This document shows positions 11,478 to 21,220 of a stretch of 64,000 bases of DNA, one piece after another. The position numbers were made by a program, and so were the translations under genes. Within the stretch, counting starts at the first letter, position 1. The number at the start of each line of letters is the position of its first letter. Location of the stretch: assembly GCF_963422355.1 (NCBI RefSeq), contig NC_085105.1, positions 4,907,651-4,971,650 on the forward strand, given 5' to 3'. This stretch comes from Corticium candelabrum (taxonomy: Eukaryota > Porifera > Homoscleromorpha > Homosclerophorida > Plakinidae). The notes below the pieces were generated by a model. It saw only the letters and a list, made by a program, of their open reading frames with translations. It did no database searches and was not told the DNA's origin.

Positions 11478-14400
11478 AGACTTACTACCGGCCAAATGTC
11501 CAAGCAAAGGTCCTGCCCGTTCTGCAACAAACTGTACGCTGTTCTTGGACGGCACATTCACTCTTGTCATGAGAGAAAAGGAAGGCCTTACTCCGAATTT
11601 ATTGCCGGCCGTGGCGCATCTACTGTTCAGCTGTCTCCTCCAACTGTCAATGAAATCGTTGGACTCCATCTTGAAAGTTCCCGGATGAGTCTTGTTGCCG
11701 CCTCGCTTTCCCCGGAGCATGATAGCAATCACAGAGTAAGAGCCCCTTCTGTTAAATCAAGCGGAAGACATTTTGTTATGCGTTCATGCCCATCTTGTTT
11801 GAAGTCGTTCAAACGTTTAGATGTACATCTAAACCGGTCTTCCAAATGCTCTTACGTCAAATTGAGTACTGGTAATAATGCAATGTCTGAGCAAGCAATT
11901 ACTGGGTCTACTTCGTCCAATATTTTGACTGATGTTACCAGGTCTCCTAGAGGTGCTGCTTGTGCCCCAATGGAAAAAACCTCTTTTTCAGAACCTCCGG
12001 AAGTTCAAAATCTTGGTAACAATACTACCGAATTCCCTCTTCTTCGACGCCTTAAACTTCCTACTTGTGATCATGAATGGAACACTGCTGACATTTATTT
12101 TGCTTCATCAGTTGTGCCTTTGGTATGTTCGTACATCGACCCAGATGAAGCAAATGACATCTTAGTGAAAGGGATTTTCAACTATTTCAGCAACACCTTT
12201 GGCGTTTCTGCAAGCCAAAGAAAAAGAACAAAACGTCATGCTTCCAACCTTGCTCAACGTTTAAGGGTCGCAAAACGAGAAAACAGATTAGCTCAGAAGG
12301 CCCTGCGTCGTGCAAAGAAATCCCTCAACATGTCCAAGGATGATTTGTTATCTCTTGTTGCCGCCCTGCGGAAATCTGTGAGATCTCTTCAAAAAATGAA
12401 ACGGCTGCAGATGAAGGCAAATTTCCAAAGACAATCAAAATTCCAGCAGAGGGACATTTCGTCAAATTTTTGGAAATTTGCTAAACAAATCCTTCGTTCC
12501 GACCAAAATGAAGTCAGTCCTTCATTTACTCAGACAACTGCCTATGATTATCTTCGTTCCGCTTACTCTGCTTCGTCACCAAGAAATTGCTTTGACTACC
12601 CAGAGTGGCTGAAGCACAGAGATGCTCCATCCTTTCCAATGGGTGATCTTGTCATCACGGAAAAAGACATCTATGATAAAATCAAGTGTGCTCGTTCTGA
12701 TTCGGCTCCTTGTCCTCTTGACCAAATTAGCTACAAGTTATTGAAACGATGTCCATCTTTGACTGTCGGTCTCCTGCACATCTACAATCTGTGCATTCAG
12801 CAATGCAGAGTTCCAAGACTATGGCAGTGTGCTGTCATAAAGTTAATTCCTAAACCAGGAAAAAGTATCCCTTCTGACCCGTCTACCTTCCGACCAATTG
12901 CTTTGACTTCTGTAGTTGGGAAGGTGTTCACGTCATTCATCAAAGACACTCTGTTTAAGCATCTCATATCTAATGGATATCTGGATACATCGATCCAAAA
13001 GGGGTTCATCAATCACGTCAGCGGGTGTCAAGAACATCAGTTCAAATTGGTGGAGGCTATCAGAGATGCGAAAGCCAATCAGCGGCTTCAAACCATTCTA
13101 TGGATTGACTTGCGTAATGCTTTTGGAAGTGTTGATCATAACTTAATCCGCTTTGCAATGTCCCATTACAATTGTGGTGATATGGTGACAAATCTCATTT
13201 CCAATATATATTGTGGTCTTCGCGCAGTCATTTGCACAGATGACTGGTGTACTTCCAATTTTCCTTATGAGGTCGGTGTATTTCAAGGGGATCCTCTGTC
13301 AGTGGCTATTTTTGACATGGTTTTCAACCTTTACACTGATGCTTTAGAATCTCTCGCTCTAACTTGTGCCTATCAGTTTTCGTCAGTGGCTCAAAACTCT
13401 TTCTTGTGTAGTTTTGCTGATGACGCTGTCGTAGTCACAAGAGGTCCACATGAAATTAATGCTGTGTGCAAGCGAACAGACCAATTCCTCGAATGGTCTG
13501 GCCTAGAAGTCAATGCGGCAAAATGTTCAACTTTTTCACGTCGGAGGCTGATTCATCCAACTGTCTTTGACCCGGAAATCTCTATACAAGGGCAAAAGAT
13601 TCCATTCTTGTCACACAAGAAAAGCTACAAGTACTTGGGTCTTCCAATTGCGTCTGATCTGTCTCATGCCGACATTTCAAGAGAGCTTCTGGAGACTACT
13701 AAGAATTTATTGAATAAAGTCGATCAAACAGCCGTTTCCCGAATGAATAAATGTCTTCTCTATAAGAGAGCGGTGCTACCGCGGCTTTCATGGTTACTGA
13801 GCATTGCATCTATTCCTTTGTCATGGATCGAGCAATCATTGGACAGTGTAGTCACGAAATTCTTAAAAAAATGGGTCGGTCTTGCTCATTCAGCAGCTGT
13901 CTCTCGCCTTTTCCTTAACACCAAGAACGGCGGCCTCCAACTTGGCCAACCGTCAGATTCTTTCAAGAGACTACAGTCTTGCAACCTGCTTCGATTTACT
14001 AAATCAAATGACGAATGCTTGAGAGCCCTGGCAACTATAAAGATTTCAAGAGAGACTGAGTTGTCATCAACCAGATTTAGTGCCGGCAGTTTCTTGGCAA
14101 CTCTTGATACTTCGCCTGGGTGCCTGCAATCAAAAATAAAGAACATCAAAAAGACGATTATGGAATCATCAAATAATCGTCATTTGTCACATCTTACCTC
14201 CCTGTCTGTACAAGGTCAAGCGGCTCGATTCAAGGACGTGGAAGCTGAGCACTTTGCCTTGTCCCTAAAATCTCTACCCGATGACTTGTTCAAATGGGCA
14301 ATAAATGGGCTCCAGGACACCCTCCCATCAGCAACCAACTTACAGTTGTGGAAGAAAATTTCGTGCAATCAATGTCCTCTCTGTCACCAACCCCAATCGC

Positions 14401-15100
14401 TGTGCCACGTGCTAAATGCATGTCCCAGTCTACTTGATCGAGGTTTGTACAAACAGAGACACGACAATACGCTGAGACTATTTGTGGACTTTCTAAAACG
14501 TCATCTTAGTCAACAGTTTTCCATAGTAGCCGACCTACCAGAATCAGTATACAATTTTCCTGTCGATATAACCTGTACCTGCCTTCGTCCAGACATTGTT
14601 GTTTGGAATGCCGTCCTCAAAAAGGCCTGGATGCTTGAGCTGTCGGTCCCATTCGAAACAGTCGTGGAAGAAACGAAGGCCCGGAAAGAACGCCGCTATG
14701 CCCAACTTGTCAAAGATGCTAACCATCAGTATAAGACGGAGCTTTTGCATCTCTTGGTTGGGTCGAGAGGATTGATTTTTCCTGAAACTCGACGAGCAGT
14801 CTGCATGTTGTGCAAGCCTCTTCAACGCGACTTGGACGATCTGTTTCAAGCTGTCATTCATTCCACCCTGAAAGACTCTTTTCGATGCTGGTTGGCAAGA
14901 AGAGACAACATCTCTTAACTTAAAAGTGTTTTGTTTTTTTTTGTTGTTGTAATTTCTGCTTTTAATCATTTGCGATGTATAGTCTTCGACTGGACCTCTA
15001 CATAGTACTCCAGAACTCTACTTCTGTTATAGTGCTACCAGTCCTGTAGACGCTTATTGTACTGTATCGTTCGGTATATTACAATAAAGGACCTTCCATA
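11478..15100 (+). mobile_element. RLE-type non-LTR retrotransposon, copy 3 (full length)
   Basis: The coding sequence appears identical to copy 2 at the protein level. The 3' UTR differs: its T-rich tract is longer and interrupted by G residues, CATTTGCGATG replaces CATTTGTGATG, and the end reads ccttcc. After the end comes a TATAGA hexanucleotide repeat (15097-15128), so the outer flank of the array is again a microsatellite. Confidence 0.93.
11496..14918 (+). CDS. Retrotransposon polyprotein, second intact copy
   Basis: A second 1140-residue ORF, offset exactly 3617 bp from the first and with the same zinc fingers, FADD polymerase site, CCHC knuckle and PD...E / KxxxY endonuclease. It shares Met (base 14161) with copy 2 where copy 1 has Thr. 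Two identical intact ORFs in tandem mean recent duplication, recent insertion or an assembly duplication. Confidence 0.95.
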   Translation: MSKQRSCPFCNKLYAVLGRHIHSCHERKGRPYSEFIAGRGASTVQLSPPTVNEIVGLHLESSRMSLVAASLSPEHDSNHRVRAPSVKSSGRHFVMRSCPSCLKSFKRLDVHLNRSSKCSYVKLSTGNNAMSEQAITGSTSSNILTDVTRSPRGAACAPMEKTSFSEPPEVQNLGNNTTEFPLLRRLKLPTCDHEWNTADIYFASSVVPLVCSYIDPDEANDILVKGIFNYFSNTFGVSASQRKRTKRHASNLAQRLRVAKRENRLAQKALRRAKKSLNMSKDDLLSLVAALRKSVRSLQKMKRLQMKANFQRQSKFQQRDISSNFWKFAKQILRSDQNEVSPSFTQTTAYDYLRSAYSASSPRNCFDYPEWLKHRDAPSFPMGDLVITEKDIYDKIKCARSDSAPCPLDQISYKLLKRCPSLTVGLLHIYNLCIQQCRVPRLWQCAVIKLIPKPGKSIPSDPSTFRPIALTSVVGKVFTSFIKDTLFKHLISNGYLDTSIQKGFINHVSGCQEHQFKLVEAIRDAKANQRLQTILWIDLRNAFGSVDHNLIRFAMSHYNCGDMVTNLISNIYCGLRAVICTDDWCTSNFPYEVGVFQGDPLSVAIFDMVFNLYTDALESLALTCAYQFSSVAQNSFLCSFADDAVVVTRGPHEINAVCKRTDQFLEWSGLEVNAAKCSTFSRRRLIHPTVFDPEISIQGQKIPFLSHKKSYKYLGLPIASDLSHADISRELLETTKNLLNKVDQTAVSRMNKCLLYKRAVLPRLSWLLSIASIPLSWIEQSLDSVVTKFLKKWVGLAHSAAVSRLFLNTKNGGLQLGQPSDSFKRLQSCNLLRFTKSNDECLRALATIKISRETELSSTRFSAGSFLATLDTSPGCLQSKIKNIKKTIMESSNNRHLSHLTSLSVQGQAARFKDVEAEHFALSLKSLPDDLFKWAINGLQDTLPSATNLQLWKKISCNQCPLCHQPQSLCHVLNACPSLLDRGLYKQRHDNTLRLFVDFLKRHLSQQFSIVADLPESVYNFPVDITCTCLRPDIVVWNAVLKKAWMLELSVPFETVVEETKARKERRYAQLVKDANHQYKTELLHLLVGSRGLIFPETRRAVCMLCKPLQRDLDDLFQAVIHSTLKDSFRCWLARRDNIS

Positions 15101-15128
15101 TAGATATAGATATAGATATAGATATATA
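15097..15128. repeat. (TATAGA)n microsatellite at the 3' side of the array
   Basis: About five hexanucleotide units directly follow the 3' end of copy 3, matching in composition the GATA repeat at the 5' side. Confidence 0.9.
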
Positions 15129-15209
15129 CTAGCTATTTAGCCCATTCTTTGCCCAGAAAATAAATTAATGTAATTATCACACATTTCCATTATACAATTT
15201 AGTTATTGG

Positions 15210-15342
15210 GCAGAGAGAGAGAGAGAGAGGGAGGGAGGGAGGGAGGGAGGGAGGGAGGGAGGGAGGGAGGGAGGGAGGGAGGGAGGGAGGGAGGGAGGGA
15301 GGGAGGGAGGGAGGGAGGGAGGGAGGGAGGGAGGGAGGGAGG

Positions 15343-15414
<72 letters not shown>
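15210..15414. repeat. (GA)n(GGGA)n(GA)n purine tract, ~205 bp
   Basis: A long strand-asymmetric purine run: short GA, about 30 GGGA units, then about 30 GA units. Such mirror-symmetric purine tracts can form triplex (H-DNA) or G-rich structures. Frames through it (Gly-Arg-Glu; Leu-Pro-Ser) are artefacts. Confidence 0.97.
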
Positions 15415-15418
<4 letters not shown>

Positions 15419-16084
15419 CACGCGTGCAGCTCTCCTTTGTATAGCCTGTGGAGATACAGAACAGTTGATCATGAAGATGAAAGTGTGGAAGTAACAAAGT
15501 GGGAAAGGTGGGCGTTGATTACTATAGGGGTATAATGACATGACATTCAGGATAATTGAATATAGCAGAACACCTACAATTTCACCACTACTGTACTGCT
15601 CAGCAAAATCATGTTGTAGGAGAGACTAGCAGTTTTCCATTTACCAGTGTAAAGTGTAACTGTGTGAATGTAGTCTGGTGGAGGTAGGTATGCCCTGTGT
15701 ACACCGGTGCTTTCTCGGTAGATAATATGATTGTGGTAAGAAGATATAGCCAGATGGTTTTGATTGCCACTGTCATAATAACAGATGTCTCATTCTTATG
15801 ACTCACTTCAGTCCAGTAGAGATTATATTCGATCCGCCATTAGCTGTAGAGCGAAACCCAGGCATGAAACAGGTTCAACCAGTAGGAAATTGATCATCTC
15901 TCGTGGCACATGCATGTATGTGTCAAAATTCAAAGTCACGCTGCAGTCATGATCGTCGTGAGATGTTATATGGGGTTGACTCATCGAAATTGGACCAACA
16001 ATTCATCAATGGGCGCAGGTAGAAGAGCAGACAAACAACAGTTTGATCACCTCTCTCCACAGCACCATTCAAGCGTTTACTTTG

Positions 16085-16085
<1 letters not shown>
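15415..16085. other. No recognisable gene
   Basis: Only short open frames without known motifs occur between the purine tract and the AC microsatellite. Confidence 0.5.

Positions 16086-16168
<83 letters not shown>
16086..16168. repeat. (AC)n microsatellite, ~83 bp
   Basis: About 41 uninterrupted AC units, at the 3' end of the minus-strand LINE relic. Thr-His and Cys-Val frames through it are not genes. Confidence 0.97.
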
Positions 16169-16169
<1 letters not shown>

Positions 16170-17575
16170 TCCTTCTCCTGTATTGCTTCCATCTAAAGAG
16201 ACACGCTACCCCTTCAGTGGGGACAAAGACAAAGTCATGAAAAAGTTTTCCCATGAATATTGACACATTTGTGTATTGCATTGCCTCCTTTGCTTCGAAA
16301 GTACTTGTACAGGTCTGGCATTCAATGGTTTCTTTTTGTTGATGTATAGGTTTTACTCTTTCAGCAATGCATTTGTGTCTCTTCAAGTCATTAATGCGTT
16401 TAACACCTCTGTGGCATTCAGGGCAGACAACAGTTTGTAAATCAACATTGCCAGATGACACGTGACTAGACTCCAGACATGCACGGTAGTGGTCTCTCCA
16501 GGCAGATCTTGATTTATTTGCTAAGTCATATCAACAGCTTTCTAGAATGTTCAGATCATTTAGGTCTTTCCTAATGATATCTTGCCAGCTTTTCTTAGGG
16601 CCACCTTGTGGACGTTTTTCTGATAACCACCCAAAAAAGCGCATCTTGGGAATTCGACGGTTGGGCATTTGAGCCAAATGCCCTAGCCATTGCATACTTT
16701 GTCTAAGCTTGATGTTTGTAGTGTCAGGATCTCCCCATCTTTGTCTTATTGTTTCATTAGAGATACGATTTTCCCACTGTGTTGTGATAGAGATTCTAAC
16801 ACAAGACCAAAGACATCTATTATGAAAATAGTTCAATTTCTGAAGATGTTTCTTCAAGGGGTCCACAATTTAGAGCCATATAGTAGTGTAGAGAGCACAC
16901 AAGCATCATATACTTTGCGTTTTGTCAAGGTAGTCAGATTTTTATCCTCAAACACAGCTTTACGTAAAGCTCCAATTGTCTTGGATGGTTTCGTAATTCT
17001 GCAATCTACATCCAAGTCTAATTTTCCTGAAGCTTCAATTGTAGATCCAAGATATGTGAAATCTCGTACATATTCAATGTCACCATGTTCAGTATGTATG
17101 GGACTGCAATCTTTGGAACATACCTCCCTACCTGCAGCCATCACCTTAGTTTTTGGGATGCTCAGTGATAAACCAAAATCTTGACTTGTCTTCATATAGT
17201 CAGTCACTGCTCTCATAGCCCCTGATCTAGTAGTTGACAGCAGGGCAGCATCATTCGCATATTGACAGTCAGTTAGCAGCATCTCAGTAGAATTGCACGT
17301 GTATCTCTGAAATAGCTTTTTGTTATGCTTGTAATTGATCATGACACCTACACTAGGATCCTGTACTCTTGTACTCCAGCTTTTCATTACAAAACACGCA
17401 TATAGATTAAAAAGCGCAGGAGCCATGCAACAGCCTTGCCGTAGTCCATTATCAACACTGATTGGCTCTAGCAAGGTTTCATTTAGTTTGATTTGAGCCG
17501 TCATTCCCCTCTTCCACAATTTTGTTGATGTTCTTTGTGCAAGAAATCGACCCCGACAGACTTGGAAGTTCTCTG
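16169..17575 (-). pseudogene. Decayed non-LTR retrotransposon (3' part, minus strand)
   Basis: Read on the minus strand, the relic starts within the reverse transcriptase at about 17575. It contains a NGLRQGC...LFNLY block, then YAND at the polymerase site where active enzymes have YADD. A single-base frameshift near 16855-16866 separates the polymerase from a C-terminal part with a WLGHLAQMP block. Further on there is a zinc-finger-like CPEC...HKC motif at about 16370-16430. The 5' part is absent. The altered active site and the frameshift show it is dead. Clade is uncertain. Confidence 0.8.
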
Positions 17576-17689
17576 CGGGAAAACAAGAACTTGCACACAC
17601 ACACACAAACAAACAGAAACAACGGCTTTCTAATGTATAGAAGTAAGATAAGATATATAGTATGTATATATAGAGGTGAGCTGTCTGTA

Positions 17690-17962
17690 TGTGTGCCCAA
17701 GCGTATCTCCACCACCCGGGTCTAATCTCCACCGAATTTGGCTTGCACACACCGAATCCATGCAGATCGATAGTGAGCCTGGCATCGTCTTCCAGAGTAC
17801 TCTCGGGATGACACTATTTCCTGCCGATCAAACCCGTCCCACTTGTGTATGCCCATCGAAGTGACGACATCCAACGGGACTGTCAAAATGACTGGGAGTT
17901 AAGACATGAATAAGTTGTATATATGGGGATCCCTTTATCCGGGTGAGTAAGTAACTGCACAT
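17690..17962 (+). repeat. Dispersed repeat family, copy 1, left part
   Basis: It contains the blocks TCTCCACCGAATTTGGCT and ATCGTCTTCCAGA, shared with 31795-32380 (+) and with the reverse strand of 62767-64000. The copy is cut at 17962 by the LTR retrotransposon and resumes at 21221. At the break the uninterrupted copy near 63500 reads straight through. Confidence 0.8.
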
Positions 17963-18072
17963 TGTAGTATTGTAGTGTGGAACTTCGAGGATGGGAAGCA
18001 TGTGCAACATAGAGAGTTGTGGTTTTGGCGGTACTATCTAAAAAAATATATCAGTTATTCTGTCATTCTGCA
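17963..18072 (+). repeat. 5' LTR of the Gypsy element
   Basis: 110 bp, starting TGTAGTATTGTAGTGTGG and ending TTCTGCA. It aligns over its full length with 21117-21220. TGGTGTAGTC just inside is a possible start of a primer binding site, unproven. Confidence 0.85.
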
Positions 18073-18140
18073 ATGGTGTAGTCATCATGGCCTGCCAAAG
18101 TAGGACGAGCCCCAAAAGAATTTGTTTTAGACTACGGCCA

Positions 18141-20757
18141 CAACATGGCCTCAGAGTTTGAGCTCTGGCTCAACATTGTCAATCTGCAAGGTGACAGAGC
18201 CTGCGGAGAAAAAGAGTCTGTTCCTAAACTTGACTGGACTGAGCCTGAGGAGAGTGGTCAAGGGATTGGTAGTAGAAAAGCTTACTGGAGACAGAGCAAA
18301 TGAGTATACAGCCTTGACAGATGCCATTCTCGCATACTTTTGACCAGCTGTCAATACAACAGCTGAGAGGTACAAGTTTTGGCAGGTGAAGCAACATGAT
18401 TATGAATCTGTAACCTCCCTTGTTGGCCGATTGCGTTCTAAGGTAGAACGATGTGATTTTGCATTCACACGTGTTGACACGGTGGTAAACAGCCAACTCC
18501 GAGAACACCTGATCGCTGGTATAAGGAGTAATGATGTTAGGAAGGTATTGATGAAGTGCTCAAAACTCACCTTGGCAGATGCAGATACTAGTAACCTGTA
18601 TTGCCAAAAGCTCAATGTATGAACATGGACCTTTGGAGTCACCGTCCCCAACTTTCATGAACAAAGTGAGTCTACCCAGTCTAGCAACCAGGTAAACTCC
18701 CCAAATGCAGTACTGTGGTCGCCTGCATATTCGAGGCAAACAGCAGTGTCCAACAGCAGACACAAAATGCCACATTGTCTGCAGAAAAGGAAAGCATCCA
18801 TAGCCCAAGTTGTTGAATATGAAACACCAACGTCCAGCAGAGCCACTTCATCATGTCTATGAGGCTATGTATACAGCCAGTTTTTCTTCAAAAGCTGAGA
18901 CATTTACTGTCATACTCAAGGTGAATGACAGAGTGCAAGGGTCTTCTCAACACTGATGCTGCTCGAACACTCGTCACCCAAGACACAGTAGCACCAACAC
19001 GACCCAGTCCTGCTGTGTTGAAAGCATATGATGGTAATGCTGTGGAAACCATGGGCATAGCAGGTGTCACGATCAATGCAGGAGATAAATCTTGTTAGTA
19101 CACCTGTTTCGTGGTGCTTCCTGGACAAACAGTTCTTTTTGGGCAGGATGTCATCCTGCAGCTGCAGCTGCTTGCTAAGCAAGATGTCAATGTGGTCAAG
19201 ATTCAGTCCATCAACTTTATGATAGATCCTCAAGCAACGCCAGCAGATCTTCCAGAGCGGCGCCATGCTTTCAGCCTTTGTACGGCCTGGCCATAGAAAC
19301 AAAGCTACAACGCTTCAAGGAAGCCAACGTCATTGAATCTGTTCAAGAAGCTACTCAGTGGGTGTCAAGACAGGCTTACCTGCATTGGAAAAATTGCAGC
19401 AAAACTAGATGGAGCTGGATTTTTTTAGTCTTGGAAAGTACCTTGGTATTGGTGCTAGAAGAAGCACCAGTTGGCATTAGTGATATTCAACAAGCGTCAA
19501 AGGAAGACTCCCTTCTGTCTAATGTCATGCAAAGAGTTCTTACAAATGGATGGAATGAATGCAGCCGATCAGAAGAACCCTACTACCTAGTGCAGAACCA
19601 GTTGACTGCTGTAGATGACACCTTGCTCTTGGGTAACAGGGTTATGATTCTGGAGGCCCTTCGTAGATCATTCCTTTGCCTAGCTCATGAGGGACATCCT
19701 GGAGTAGCAGCTTTTCAGGACACATTAAGGACCCGTGTTTGGTGGCCAGGCATCACAAAGATGCAATATGCAGAGTGGTGTGATATAAGCTGATGCTGAC
19801 GCCCAAATCCCCCTCAACAATTCGACTTTGAAGCCGTATGGAACAAATTGGCATGACAGCGGACCTCGTGACTATTGAAGGGATATCATGCTTATCAATT
19901 ATCAATTATAAATCACGTTTTCCCGAAGTACTCCCCTTAGAGGATACCACAGCTACAGGTGTGATAAACAAACTCATAGAAGTATTTGCACTATTGGCTT
20001 GCCCTCTGTTTTTGGTATCAGACAATAGTCCCCAGTTTATTGCCAGCGAGATGGACCACTTTCTGAAAAAATTGGAGTTCAGCATGTCAAGGCATGCCTG
20101 CGGTATCCTTAGTCAAATGGAATATTAGTCAACTTTGAGAGTTGAATTTCCGTAGGGGGAAACCCAAGTAATTTTATTATGTTTGGGAATTAAACATTTT
20201 AGTACCAAATAAAAGAAAATCAGCGAGATTCCGTTAGTAGCAGCGAGCGAAAACGGAGTATAAGCTCCTTAAAGCAGAGAGTCTTACGGGAGAGACGTAA
20301 GGGACTTAGGTGCTCAATTGCTATTCATCGCTGCCTTTAACAAACCTTGATGGATATCCGCAGTTCAACTAACTGATTGCTGGGCACAACACCCTTGGAA
20401 TCACTGTTTCAAAGGATCCTTCACACTCGAGTACCAGCTTACAGGACCTCTCTTATGATGAATCCCAGACATCAGTCTCAAACAAAAGCTCGCATGGCAA
20501 TCGACCATGACCTTAAAAGAGGTGTGTGTCAGCTACCTAAACTAAAATCTGGTGCGGTAGTTATCCTTCAAGACTGCTATACTAATCCCAGCAAGCAGTG
20601 GAGAGTATTGGACCAATTCAGTCAACAAAAGAGTGTCACAAATGGGCAACATATCATGCTTAGGAAAAAGAAACATGTAAAGCAATACATTCCAGACATG
20701 GCAGTAACACTTCCTCCAGTAACTGAGGTCAAAGCTGCAATGAGAAGAGGCCGCTAA
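18141..20757 (+). pseudogene. Broken gag-pol remnants of the Gypsy element
   Basis: Separated frames keep family features. A gag segment near 18386-18622 has a GIRSNDVR block. The integrase H2C2 region near 19680-19745 has HEGHPG followed by VWWPGI. An integrase core near 19840-20120 has a SDNSPQF block. A tail at 20377-20757 has TTPLESL and a basic end. Stops, frameshifts and a large deletion over the polymerase separate them. The integrase is also interrupted at about 20129 by mitochondrial rRNA sequence. Confidence 0.85.
20129..20275 (+). rRNA. rnl (NUMT fragment): Nuclear copy of mitochondrial LSU (16S/23S-type) rRNA domain I fragment
   Basis: The blocks ATTTCCG...GGGGAAACCC, AAACATTTTAGTACC, AAAAGAAAATCAGCGAGATT and AGTAGCAGCGAGCGAA occur in the order and spacing of the first ~250 nt of bacterial-type 23S rRNA. 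The conserved domain-I motifs GAUUCC and AGUAGCGGCGAGCGAA are almost unchanged. The AT-rich divergence fits an animal mitochondrial gene rather than a bacterium. It is not functional: it lies inside the integrase region of the Gypsy relic and is only a fragment. Similarity may extend to about 20360 but I cannot align that part. Confidence 0.85.
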
Positions 20758-21116
20758 GAGCCAAGCACAGCTACTCCAATGAATCCTACAGGACAAGTAC
20801 CAACGAATTGGTCTATGAGTGTTACCCAAGAGCAGTCTAGTCAAAGTGTTTTGGACACTGTGTCTTTGGAAACACCTGCAACTAACCCTGGTTTGAACGG
20901 CAGCAGGGAGTCAACGACTGTGAGATTTGCAGCTAGTTCACAATCAACTCTGGGACATTCCTTTTTAAGGAAGAAGTAGTAACTGGATTCTGACATCAAG
21001 TGCAATTATCAGTAAGAGCCAAGGAGGCAGAAATGTCATGAATACTTTTACATTGAGTTGACTTTTTTTGCGTCAAGTTGAGTTGGGTTGTTGGTTAAAT
21101 TTTTACAAGAGGGTAT

Positions 21117-21220
21117 TGTAGTATTGTAGTGTGGGACTGCGAGGATGGGAAGCATGCACAGTCTAGAGAGTTGTGCTTTTGGCAGTACCATCTAAACATC
21201 AGTCATTCGGCCATTCTACA
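21117..21220 (+). repeat. 3' LTR of the Gypsy element
   Basis: 104 bp matching 17963-18072 with scattered changes and small indels, ending in CTACA and followed by CACGT, the right half of the target duplication. Confidence 0.85.

Larger units (their letters stand above)
17963..21220 (+). mobile_element. Decayed Ty3/Gypsy LTR retrotransposon with both LTRs
   Basis: LTRs of 110 and 104 bp (17963-18072, 21117-21220) begin TGTAGTATTG and end in CA. The 3' copy ends CTACA, giving a TGTAG/CTACA terminal inverted repeat. Flanking pentamers are CACAT (17958-17962) and CACGT (21221-21225), a target duplication with one change. A purine-rich stretch (aagaggg) precedes the 3' LTR. Recognisable internal parts are gag (about 18140-18620), a protease-like segment (about 18940-19080), an integrase zinc region (about 19480-19770), an integrase core (about 19840-20130) and a tail (20377-20757). 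Most of the reverse transcriptase and RNase H is missing, so it is non-autonomous. Confidence 0.88.

Noticed and set aside
6419..15128. CRISPR array or satellite DNA
   Set aside because: The repeat units are 3.6-kb retrotransposons with an ORF, and the short repeats have no spacers; the host is a eukaryote.
15177..15541. Open frames of 106-112 codons (Ser-Leu-Pro, Gly-Arg-Glu) across the purine tract
   Set aside because: Products of simple-sequence repeats in several frames on both strands; no gene features.
15910..16461. Long Thr-His / Cys-Val frames around the AC repeat
   Set aside because: Microsatellite translation; the real coding remnant here is the minus-strand LINE.
20129..20275. 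Bacterial contamination or a functional nuclear rRNA gene
   Set aside because: The fragment is short, AT-rich and flanked on both sides by integrase sequence of the same element, which fits an old nuclear insertion of mitochondrial DNA.
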